From: PSRJ01 sp963825305 | GTDB lineage: Bacteria > Acidobacteriota > Terriglobia > Bryobacterales > Bryobacteraceae | Direction: 5' to 3' | Assembly (NCBI GenBank): GCA_963825305.1 | Contig: CAWGTA010000003.1 | Coordinates: 310,001-374,000, forward strand | Length of the DNA stretch: 64,000 nucleotides | Shown here: piece after piece, positions 27,551 to 34,983 of the stretch | Position numbering within the stretch: the stretch's first letter is position 1 | Layout of the letters: the number at the start of each line of letters is the position of its first letter | The notes under the pieces: model-generated | The model's database searches: none | Seen by the model: only the letters and a program-made list of their open reading frames with translations | Told to the model about the DNA's origin: nothing | Program-made: the position numbers and the translations under genes

Positions 27551-28666
27551 GTGATTCCTATCGTCGACCTGAAAGCGGAATATTACAGCATCAAGGAGGA
27601 AATCGACCGCGCCATTGCCGGCGTTCTGGAGAGCAGCCAGTACATTCTCGGCAAAGAGGTGGCGGCTTTGGAAACCGAATTCGCGGCCTACTGCGGCGCG
27701 GCGCACGCGATCGGCGTGAACTCCGGCACGAGCGCCCTGCACCTGGCGTTGCTGGCGGCCGGCGTGGGGCCCGGCGATGAAGTCATCACGGTTCCATTCA
27801 CCTTTGTCGCGTCCGTCGCGGCGATCGGCTACACGGGCGCGCGGCCGGTCTTCGTGGATATCGACGCGGAGTCCTATACGATGGACGTGACGCAAGCCGC
27901 CCGCGCCGTCACCCCCCGCACCAAAGCGATTCTCCCTGTGCATCTGTATGGGCAGTCCGCGGACATGGATCCGCTTCTGGAAATCGCGCGGCAGCATGGA
28001 CTGGCGGTCATTGAGGACGCGGCGCAGGCGCATGGGGCCGAATATAGGGGTCGTCGCGCGGGCGGTATCGGCGATATCGGATGCTTCAGCTTCTATCCCA
28101 CCAAAAACCTGGGCGCGTTTGGAGAAGCCGGCGCGGTCGTGACCAACAACCCGGCGCACGCGGACAAGATTCGGAAGCTGCGCGATTGGGGCACCGAGAA
28201 GAAGTACGAGCACCTCTTAAAGGGATACAACTATCGCATGGAGGGGCTGCAGGGAGCAATTCTCCGCGTGAAGCTCCGCTACTTGGAAAAGTGGATCGCA
28301 GCGCGACGGGCGCACGCGGCGGAGTATGCGCGCTTGCTACCAGGCAGTGGTGTGCAATTGCCTTGCGAAATGCCCTATGCCCGGCACGTCTACAACACGT
28401 ATACGATTGCGAGCGAGCACCGCGATCGGTTGCAGGGTGAGCTTCAGGCCGCGGGCGTCCAAACCGCGATTCACTATCCCATTCCGGTGCACTTGCAGCC
28501 GGCCTATGCCGACCTGGGATACGGACCGGGCCGTTTTCCTGTCTCCGAAAAGGCGGCGCGCGAAGTTCTGTCTTTGCCGATGTACCCAGAGCTTACCGGC
28601 GGGCAGATTGCCTCTGTGGTGGAGGTTTGTGTTGCCACGGCCGCCGCGTTCACACGTTCCCATTAA
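27551..28666 (+). CDS. DegT/DnrJ/EryC1/StrS-family PLP-dependent sugar aminotransferase
   Basis: Transfers an amino group to a keto-sugar nucleotide. GTG 27551 is preferred because the family's N-terminus IPIVDLKAEYYSIKEEI begins right after it. ATG 27509 is a longer alternative. Motifs are GVNSGTSALHLALLAAGVGPGDEVI, FTFVASVAAIGYTGARPVFVDID, VIEDAAQAHGAEY and FSFYPTKNLGAFGEAGAV, with the PLP-binding lysine in PTKNLG. About 371 residues, a normal length. It is divergent from the glycosidase-like gene with start codons only about 40 bases apart, so their promoters overlap. Confidence 0.9.
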   Translation: MIPIVDLKAEYYSIKEEIDRAIAGVLESSQYILGKEVAALETEFAAYCGAAHAIGVNSGTSALHLALLAAGVGPGDEVITVPFTFVASVAAIGYTGARPVFVDIDAESYTMDVTQAARAVTPRTKAILPVHLYGQSADMDPLLEIARQHGLAVIEDAAQAHGAEYRGRRAGGIGDIGCFSFYPTKNLGAFGEAGAVVTNNPAHADKIRKLRDWGTEKKYEHLLKGYNYRMEGLQGAILRVKLRYLEKWIAARRAHAAEYARLLPGSGVQLPCEMPYARHVYNTYTIASEHRDRLQGELQAAGVQTAIHYPIPVHLQPAYADLGYGPGRFPVSEKAAREVLSLPMYPELTGGQIASVVEVCVATAAAFTRSH

Positions 28667-28865
28667 TTTTTCGGTCTTGAGCCTGAGGCACTTACGCCGG
28701 GAGGAAACGAACTGGGCGAGGTCCGCCAGCTATTGTGGGAGTCGCAAAGAGACAGAGGGAGTTCGGTCCCCCGAACTATTCCATCCAAGAACCCCTAGCA
28801 GTTTTCCCACAACCTCCGCGTTCCCTGCCCTGCCCGGATTCCCTCTCTTCACGAGAAGCCGTCCA

Positions 28866-28920
28866 GCGGCGGCAAAGACCGCCGGCGTTACGTGGCACCG
28901 GCATCCCTGGCGGTGTCGGG
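28866..28920 (+). repeat. Dispersed intergenic repeat, copy 2
   Basis: This repeats the hairpin CGGCGG-CAAAGA-CCGCCG and the following CGTTACGTGGC of the copy at 5442-5505, with small changes in the tail (CACCGGCATCC against CGCCGGCGATC). It sits in a 459-base gap; apart from this element and the small gene at 28924-29055 I see nothing in that gap. Confidence 0.7.
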
Positions 28921-28923
28921 TCT

Positions 28924-29055
28924 CTACTTGCGCGAACCCCGCTGCGGATTTTTCAATTGCGATTGCCGCATTTTGATCTTCTTCCGCTTCGGTTTGCTGA
29001 TGATGAACGTGCCACTGCCTAGGTATTCGGCCTGATACATCTTGTCTTCCGCCAA
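28924..29055 (-). CDS. Small basic protein, 43 residues
   Basis: TTG 29055 has AGGAGA seven bases upstream and opens a 43-residue frame (MAEDKMYQAEYLGSGTFIIS followed by a strongly basic tail with KPKRKKIKMRQSQLK). A shorter start is ATG 29040. The well-placed ribosome site and the sharp switch from neutral to lysine/arginine-rich sequence argue for a real gene. The tail would suit RNA or DNA binding, but I recognise no family. Confidence 0.45.
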   Translation of the reverse strand: MAEDKMYQAEYLGSGTFIISKPKRKKIKMRQSQLKNPQRGSRK

Positions 29056-29125
29056 AACAATCTCTCCTGTTTAGCCTTTGGGATTTGATCTCTCATTGTA
29101 CCGCGCCGTATTCTAGAAACATCGG

Positions 29126-30415
29126 ATGTCCGCTCCAGCACCCCAAACCGATCCCGAGACTACTCCTTTGCCTACGCCCGAGCTGGTCCAAGGCACACCT
29201 GCCGGCGGTCTAAGCCAGAGTTTCCGGGCGCTGCGCCATCGCAACTACCAACTCTTCATCGGCGGCCAGATCGTTTCCCTCAGCGGTACCTGGATGCAGA
29301 CCGTGGCCCAGAGCTGGCTGGTGTACCGGCTCACGCATTCCGAGCTGCTGCTGGGTACCGCCTGGTTCTGTTCCCAAATCTGCGTATTCGCTCTGGGACC
29401 CCTGGGCGGGCTGGCGGCCGACCGTTTTTCCCGGCACAAGCTGGTGGTCGCCACCCAGACGCTGATGATGTTGCAGGCGTTTGCGCTGGCGGCGTTGACG
29501 CTCTCCGGCCGCGTCCAGGTTTGGCAAGTGTTGACGCTTTCGGTGGTTTTGGGCGCCATCAACGCTTTCGATATTCCCGGCCGCCAATCGCTGTTAATCC
29601 AGATGACTAGCAAGGAAGACCTGCTCAGCGCCATCTCGCTGAATTCCGCAGTGTTTAACTCGGCGCGCGGCGTGGGTCCGGCGATGGCCGGCGTTTTAGT
29701 GGCAACTCTAGGGGAAGGGGTCTGCTTTCTTTTGAACGGAATCAGTTTTCTGGCCGTGATCGGCGGCTTGCTGGCGATGAAACTGCCGCCTTTCGAGCGC
29801 CGGGCACTGGATTCGCCCTGGAACCACCTGAAGGAAGGTTTCCGCTATGCGTGGCACCACAAAGCGGTTCGCCGTCTGCTGGCGGTGCTGGGCATTGCCA
29901 GCCTCGCTACCGCGCCCTTCCTGGTTCTAGCGCCATTTTTCGCGGACCAGATATTTCACCGCGGCTCGAAAGGGCTGGGATTCCTCATGGCCGCCATGGG
30001 CGTGGGAGCGGTGGTGGGCACGGTTGGCTTGGCGCGCCGCACCCACGTACACGGATTGCCGGGTGTCATCGCCTATTGCGCTTTTCTGTTAGGAGTCGCC
30101 AACCTGGGATTTGCGGTATCGCCGAGTTTCTACCTTTCACTGGCCATCACGCCCTTGATCGGCTATGGGCTGATGCGGCAACTCGCCGCCGCCAACACGA
30201 CCATTCAGACGCTCATTCCCGACGAATACCGCGGGCGCACCATGGCGTTGTACAGTATGACGGTGGTAGGTCTCGCACCTTTTGGAAGTCTGGCCGCCGG
30301 CGCGCTTGCCGACCGTCTCGGGCCGCGCATCACGGTGGCGCTGGGCGGAGTTCTAGCTTTGGCCGCCAGCGCTGCCTTCAGTTGGACACTCCGGAGGGAT
30401 CGCTTTGCGCGGTAA
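29126..30415 (+). CDS. MFS transporter (EntS-like)
   Basis: A 429-residue major-facilitator protein with twelve predicted helices after a 30-residue Pro/Thr-rich cytoplasmic tail. Family signatures are FRALRHRNYQLFIGGQIVSLSGTWMQTVAQSWLVY at the first helix, GGLAADRFSRHKLV in loop 2-3, NAFDIPGRQSLL and EYRGRTMALYSM. This subgroup (EntS/DUF894-like) usually exports small molecules such as siderophores; the actual substrate is unknown. The following gene overlaps its end by eleven bases. Confidence 0.88.
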   Translation: MSAPAPQTDPETTPLPTPELVQGTPAGGLSQSFRALRHRNYQLFIGGQIVSLSGTWMQTVAQSWLVYRLTHSELLLGTAWFCSQICVFALGPLGGLAADRFSRHKLVVATQTLMMLQAFALAALTLSGRVQVWQVLTLSVVLGAINAFDIPGRQSLLIQMTSKEDLLSAISLNSAVFNSARGVGPAMAGVLVATLGEGVCFLLNGISFLAVIGGLLAMKLPPFERRALDSPWNHLKEGFRYAWHHKAVRRLLAVLGIASLATAPFLVLAPFFADQIFHRGSKGLGFLMAAMGVGAVVGTVGLARRTHVHGLPGVIAYCAFLLGVANLGFAVSPSFYLSLAITPLIGYGLMRQLAAANTTIQTLIPDEYRGRTMALYSMTVVGLAPFGSLAAGALADRLGPRITVALGGVLALAASAAFSWTLRRDRFAR

Positions 30416-31632
30416 GAACATCGCCGTCCTCGTCTCTGCTTTTCGCGATCGCGCCGGCTCCGGCCGCATCGCTGCGGGCCAGTGAGCTCTGCGGTCAGGC
30501 GGGCCGAATCGCTTCCGAGCTGGCCACCATCTCTGGTCTCAAGCTCCACCACCCGGTCCCATGCGACTTCATTACCAAGGAGAAGGTCAACGAGTTCCTC
30601 AAGAAGCGCGTCAAAGACACGACCACTCCCGAGGAAATCCGCGCCGAAGAACTCACGCTGAAAAAATTTGGCCTGGTACCGCCCGATTTCAAGCTTGCCG
30701 ACACCACCGTCGATCTGCTCACTGAACAGGCCGCCGCATTCTACGACTACGACAAAAAACGCCTGTTCGTCACCGAGACCACCTCGCTCGAGACGCAGGA
30801 ACCCGTTCTCGCCCACGAGCTGTCCCATGCCATTGCCGATCAGAATTTCAACCTCGGGCATTTTATCCGGCAGGGACGCAAGAGCGATGACGGCGCTGCC
30901 GCGCGGTTGGCGGTGATGGAAGGCCAAGCCACATGGCTCATGTCCGAGTACCTCGCCCGCCGGCTCGGCCAGTCGCTGAAGACTTCCCCGGAATTGGTGA
31001 AGGCCATGAGTCGCCTGAGTCAGGCGGGTGGGCAATATCCGGTCTTCGATCAGGCGCCGCTATATCTGCGACTCACCCTGGTATTCCCGTATACCGATGG
31101 CATGGTGTTCCAAAACGACGTAATTGCGCGCGACGGCGACGAAGGGTTTGCCGAGGTTTTCCGGCACCCGCCGGTCTCCACCCAGCAGATTATGCACTCG
31201 CAGAAATATTTCGACAACGTGCAGCCGACCCTTCCGGACTTGCCGGATCCGCACCTCCCTTCGATCTACAAGAGCCTGGTAGGCGGCACGCTGGGCGAGC
31301 TTGATCATGAAGTTCTACTGGAGCAGTTCGTGGGAAAAGAGCGCGCCGGGAAGATCGCGCCCCACTGGAGGGGCTCAACCTTTGAGCTGCGCGAGAACAA
31401 GAAGCACGAGCGCGCCGTTTTGCTCTACGCCGCGGAGTGGGACAGCGAAGATGCGGCGCGCGATTACTTCGATGCCTATCGGGAGGCCATGGGCAAGAAG
31501 TGGAAGAAGATGGAGATCGACGCCGAGACTTCCGATTCGATCGCCGGCAATGGCGACGACGGGCGCTTTGAGCTGCGCCGCAAAGGCGCGGTGGTCACCA
31601 GCATGGAAGGCTTACCACCTGCGGTAAACTGA
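30405..31632 (+). CDS. Secreted zinc-metallopeptidase-like protein (signal peptide frameshifted)
   Basis: A protein of about 408 residues. TTG 30405 is preceded by GGAGGG and begins a signal peptide, MRGKNIAVLV, that continues only after a one-base correction near 30433-30438 as LLFAIAPAPAASLRA. Uncorrected, the TTG frame stops at once. The mature part has a gluzincin-like site: HELSH near residue 137 and, about 35 residues on, MEGQATWLM whose glutamate may be the third zinc ligand. No transpeptidase or known family name comes to mind. It overlaps the MFS gene by eleven bases and is followed by a thioredoxin-like gene. Confidence 0.68.
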
Positions 31633-31636
31633 GGCG

Positions 31637-32182
31637 ATGCGAACGTTCCGCGCGGCTCTTGCCTTGCTCGCCGCTTCAGTCCCTTCATTCGCCGCGACGG
31701 TGCCGCGCCAGGCTCCCCCGATCGCCGTTCACCTGACCAACGGCCAGCAAGTGGCGCTCAGCCAGTTCCAGGGCAAGGCGGTCGCGCTGATTTTCATCCT
31801 TACCTATTGCCCACATTGCCAGAAGGCCCTGAGCACTCTCACCAAGGCGCAAGATGAATACGGAGCCCGCGGTTTTCAGGTGGTCGCATCGGCTATTGAG
31901 GACCACGCTGCGGCGGCAGTGCCCGATTTCCTGAAGCGCTTCCACCTGCCGTTTCCCGTGGGTTACAACGACCGCGCTCCGGTGGTTGAGTTTCTAGAGC
32001 ACCCCGTTGCAGCGCGCCTGATCATGCCGCAACTGGTGTTTATCGACGCGCATGGCATGATCCGCGCCCAATACGGCGGCGACGATTCGTTCTTCCTTGA
32101 AGATCAGCAGGAGAACAATGTTCGTAGCAAGATCGAAGAGCTGTTGAAACCGACCGCGACTGTATCCCGCAAGAAGAGGTAG
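31637..32182 (+). CDS. Secreted thioredoxin-like (TlpA/peroxiredoxin-like) protein
   Basis: A 181-residue protein with a signal peptide (MRTFRAALALLAASVPSFAA). Its thioredoxin fold carries the redox motif YCPHCQKA (cysteines at about residues 58 and 61) after VALIFILTYCP. The rest, GARGFQVVASAIEDH and RLIMPQLVFIDAHGMIRAQYGGDD, matches the AhpC/TSA-TlpA group, including the cis-proline strand. It acts in the periplasm, probably as a disulfide reductase or peroxidase-like enzyme. It starts four bases after the peptidase-like gene. Confidence 0.85.
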   Translation: MRTFRAALALLAASVPSFAATVPRQAPPIAVHLTNGQQVALSQFQGKAVALIFILTYCPHCQKALSTLTKAQDEYGARGFQVVASAIEDHAAAAVPDFLKRFHLPFPVGYNDRAPVVEFLEHPVAARLIMPQLVFIDAHGMIRAQYGGDDSFFLEDQQENNVRSKIEELLKPTATVSRKKR

Positions 32183-32184
32183 GT

Positions 32185-33039
32185 ATGATAAACCGATTCC
32201 TAATCACCACGATGGTGCTCGCCACGGCCGCCAGCGCCCAATCCAAGCTCCAGTTGAAGGTGCACACCGGCAGTGGCGCGAACGGATACGACGTGAATTC
32301 CACCATGATCTCCGGCGAACGGGACATGCTGGTCATCGACCCGCAGTTCACTCTCAGTGAAGCCCACCGTCTGGTTGCGGAGATTCTCGAGTCAAAGAAA
32401 AACCTGGCCCTCATCTATGTCACCCACCCGCACCCTGATCATCTGTTCGGGCTCGCGGTGCTGAAGCAGGCGTTTCCGTCCGCCAGGATCGTCGCACTCC
32501 CGGCTACTGTCAACGCCGCCAAGAATGCGTGGCCCAACCGGCAGAAGTTCTGGGTGAGCACCTATGGAAACAATATTCCCGGCCCTGACCCGGTCCTTCC
32601 CGAGGAACTTTCGGAGCCCGTGCTCACACTCGAAGGCGAGCAATTCCCGATTACCGGCGGCGTGCAGGGTGACGGTCCCGGGAACAGCTTCGTTTACATT
32701 CCTTCGCTCAAAGCCGTGGTGGCGGGTGATACGGTCTTCGACCGTGTCTACTTCGGAGTTCCCAAGGATAAAGCGCGCGAAGACTGGATGAAGACCCTGG
32801 ACCAGATTTCCGCACTCAAGCCAGCCATTCTCATTCCGGGCCATGAGGGGCCGGGCGCGAAACACGACCTATCGGCAATCGCCTTCATGAAAAAGTACAT
32901 CGCCGACTGGGATGCCAATGTTGCGGCGTCGCATAGCGCGGTGGAGATGCGGGCGAAGGTGGTTCAACAGTATCCCGGACTGGGGATGGAATTTACGCTC
33001 AACGACCGTGTCGCCGCGTTCTTCCCCGCCGCGAAATAG
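32185..33039 (+). CDS. Secreted metallo-beta-lactamase-fold hydrolase
   Basis: A 284-residue protein with a signal peptide (MINRFLITTMVLATAASA). The zinc site is visible: THPHPDHLFG near residue 82 (HxHxDH), AGDTVFDRVYFG with the bridging aspartate, and ILIPGHEGPGAKHD with the last histidine. This is the glyoxalase-II-like MBL superfamily; a true beta-lactamase is unlikely. It starts two bases after the thioredoxin-like gene, making a run of three exported proteins. The 332-base gap that follows holds one palindromic element and a possible but weak 38-residue frame. Confidence 0.85.
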   Translation: MINRFLITTMVLATAASAQSKLQLKVHTGSGANGYDVNSTMISGERDMLVIDPQFTLSEAHRLVAEILESKKNLALIYVTHPHPDHLFGLAVLKQAFPSARIVALPATVNAAKNAWPNRQKFWVSTYGNNIPGPDPVLPEELSEPVLTLEGEQFPITGGVQGDGPGNSFVYIPSLKAVVAGDTVFDRVYFGVPKDKAREDWMKTLDQISALKPAILIPGHEGPGAKHDLSAIAFMKKYIADWDANVAASHSAVEMRAKVVQQYPGLGMEFTLNDRVAAFFPAAK

Positions 33040-33179
33040 CGAATGAGCAAGCGGCTCGTCGGGCTGCGGAAGGGATCCCATGTGGTCGCCCAATTCCGGC
33101 CCTTCCAGGCGATCGTTAGCAGCGCAATCAGCGATATGCCCTACATCGCCCACCAATAGCCATCGCGAACACACAAAAT

Positions 33180-33306
33180 TGGTAGGGCGGACCCTCGGTC
33201 CGCGGGCGGACCCCCGGCCGATCTGTTCAGGCTTCCAGAGGCTTGCTTCTCCAAGCGAGACGCGGGTCCGGGGGGACCCGCGCGGACCAGGGGGTCCGCC
33301 CTACCA
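33180..33306. repeat. 127-bp palindromic element with 15-bp perfect terminal inverted repeats
   Basis: TGGTAGGGCGGACCC (33180-33194) is perfectly complementary to the other end (33292-33306). Inner parts pair again, GGTCCGCGGGCGGACCC against GCGGGTCC and CGCGGACC. It has no coding capacity. It lies between the MBL gene and the convergent carboxylesterase gene. The ends resemble widespread TAGGGCGGACC-type repeats of soil bacteria; a MITE or REPIN origin is likely. Confidence 0.8.
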
Positions 33307-33371
33307 GTTCCGGCGATTGGCGGGTCTGGAAAAAGACTAGCGGCATTGGTTCTTGCTAACCGGAGTGGCCT

Positions 33372-34973
33372 TCAACCTTGCCGGCCCGCCGGCATCTCGC
33401 GCCAAAACGCTCGGATATCGCCGCGCGGATCGCTTTCCACACGAACCTCGGTATCGAAAATCATGGTCGCCCGGCGAGCCACATCGTATGGCGGCCAGGC
33501 CGGTACGCTCGGGTTATTCGGATTCCCCGTCTTGGCAAGCGAAACCCATGCCGATGCGAAGCGATCCCACAGAGCCCGCTCCACATGCGACCCGGTTCCG
33601 CCGATACCGTCGCGATAGTTATCGAACGATGCCGATACATCCGTGCCGTGAACCGCGCCAAACTTCCTGTCGAAACCAGAGCTTTCGAAAGTCCACAGGT
33701 ACATATAAGCGGGAGCCTTCCCGAGAGCGGACTTGCGCTCCGCCTGGAGAATTGCGTTCTGGCGAAACCCCGCATCGGTGGCGATCTGCGCCTGGATCAG
33801 GAACGGCGACTTGTTGGGATACCGGTTGCGATATAGAGCCAGCATGGGCTCGGCTTTCGCTCCATACCGCTCGGTCATCATAGCCTTCAGCCCAGCCTCG
33901 CTCAGATCGAAATTGGTCAAGCCCAACGCGGCGTCTTCGAGCGTGGTCGAGATGATCACGGGAATATCGGCGGATTCAGGCGGTGCGGCCGGGTCAAACG
34001 GATGATGCGGCAAAACCGTCCCATCGACTACCGGGCTGAAGCTCGCCACAGGCCCCAGCACAGTTTGCGCTTCCAGAATCTGTTGCCAGGAGACCTTCTG
34101 AATGTCCGCGATGCTTCCTTTCCCGATCCCAAGCTTCGCCAGCAGAGCCTCGGCGGACTTGGTCCCCTGCTCGCGAGTTGCCGAGCGGATGGTGGACCCA
34201 CTTTGCACGCCGGCGCTATGAAACAGCCCTTTTGCCGAGGGCATGGCGAGCAGGGTCGACGTCTTGGCGCCACCGCCCGACTGGCCGAAAATCATTACCT
34301 TCCCGGGATCGCCCCCAAAATTCTCAATGTTGTCGCGGACCCACTCGAGCGATGCCACCAGATCCATCATCCCCACCACTCCGGCGTGCGCGAATTCCGG
34401 CGGCGCGCCCAGGTCGGCGAGGTGCAGATACCCCAAGCTTGCCAGCCGGTGGTTCACCGTGACCACCACGACATCGCCAAATCTCGCCAACTGCGCGCCG
34501 TCGTATCCCGGCGCATTGCCAGATCCGGTGGCAAAGCCGCCGCCATGGAAGGACACCATCACTGCGCGTTTCTGGCCGTCGTTGACTCCGGGGGTCCAGA
34601 CATTGAGGGACAGACAATCTTCACTCATGCCGCCGACGTGCTCGTCCCATTGGATCAGCATGGCGTAGTCACTGCTCAAACTGGCGAGCGTTTGCGGACT
34701 GATCGGACCGTGGCCGAAACACTCGCGCACCCCGGTCCACGCGGCGGGCTTCTTGGGCGGCATGTACCGGTTCTTGCCGCCAGTAGGAGCGCCATAGGGA
34801 ATTCCTTTGAATTCCTTGACTCCACTGTTGGCGATGCCCTGAACTTTCCCGGAAGTTGTGTCGGCGGTCCAGAAAAGCTGAGCGCCTCCCGTTGCGCGCG
34901 ACTGGGCCCAGGGCGTGCGCGGCAAAGTGCAGCCCGCGCCCAGCGCGGTTAGAAATGAACGTCGGTTAGTCAT
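33372..34973 (-). CDS. Tat-exported type B carboxylesterase
   Basis: A 533-residue alpha/beta-hydrolase. The twin-arginine signal (TNRRSFLTALGAGCTLP) indicates export. Landmarks are GKVQGIANSGVKEFKGIPYGAP, EDCLSLNVWTPG, the oxyanion HGGGFATGSG and the nucleophile elbow FGQSGGGAKTS (serine near residue 231; the family usually has GESAG). A candidate catalytic histidine is in AVHGTDVSASFDN. The ATG has AAAGGAG upstream. The GQSGG change is seen in part of this family, so activity is likely. Substrates are unknown. It follows the SnoaL-like gene by about ten bases on the same strand. Confidence 0.88.
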   Translation of the reverse strand: MTNRRSFLTALGAGCTLPRTPWAQSRATGGAQLFWTADTTSGKVQGIANSGVKEFKGIPYGAPTGGKNRYMPPKKPAAWTGVRECFGHGPISPQTLASLSSDYAMLIQWDEHVGGMSEDCLSLNVWTPGVNDGQKRAVMVSFHGGGFATGSGNAPGYDGAQLARFGDVVVVTVNHRLASLGYLHLADLGAPPEFAHAGVVGMMDLVASLEWVRDNIENFGGDPGKVMIFGQSGGGAKTSTLLAMPSAKGLFHSAGVQSGSTIRSATREQGTKSAEALLAKLGIGKGSIADIQKVSWQQILEAQTVLGPVASFSPVVDGTVLPHHPFDPAAPPESADIPVIISTTLEDAALGLTNFDLSEAGLKAMMTERYGAKAEPMLALYRNRYPNKSPFLIQAQIATDAGFRQNAILQAERKSALGKAPAYMYLWTFESSGFDRKFGAVHGTDVSASFDNYRDGIGGTGSHVERALWDRFASAWVSLAKTGNPNNPSVPAWPPYDVARRATMIFDTEVRVESDPRGDIRAFWREMPAGRQG

Positions 34974-34983
34974 CTCATCTCCT

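Noticed and set aside
29851..30404. Upstream part of a long frame reading into the peptidase-like gene
   Set aside because: It overlaps the MFS gene in another frame and has arginine/serine-rich low-complexity sequence; the true start is the TTG at 30405.
33043..33159. 38-residue plus-strand frame (MSKRLVGLRKGSHVVAQF...) after the MBL gene
   Set aside because: No ribosome site, no recognisable features, and too short to judge; listed only as a possibility.
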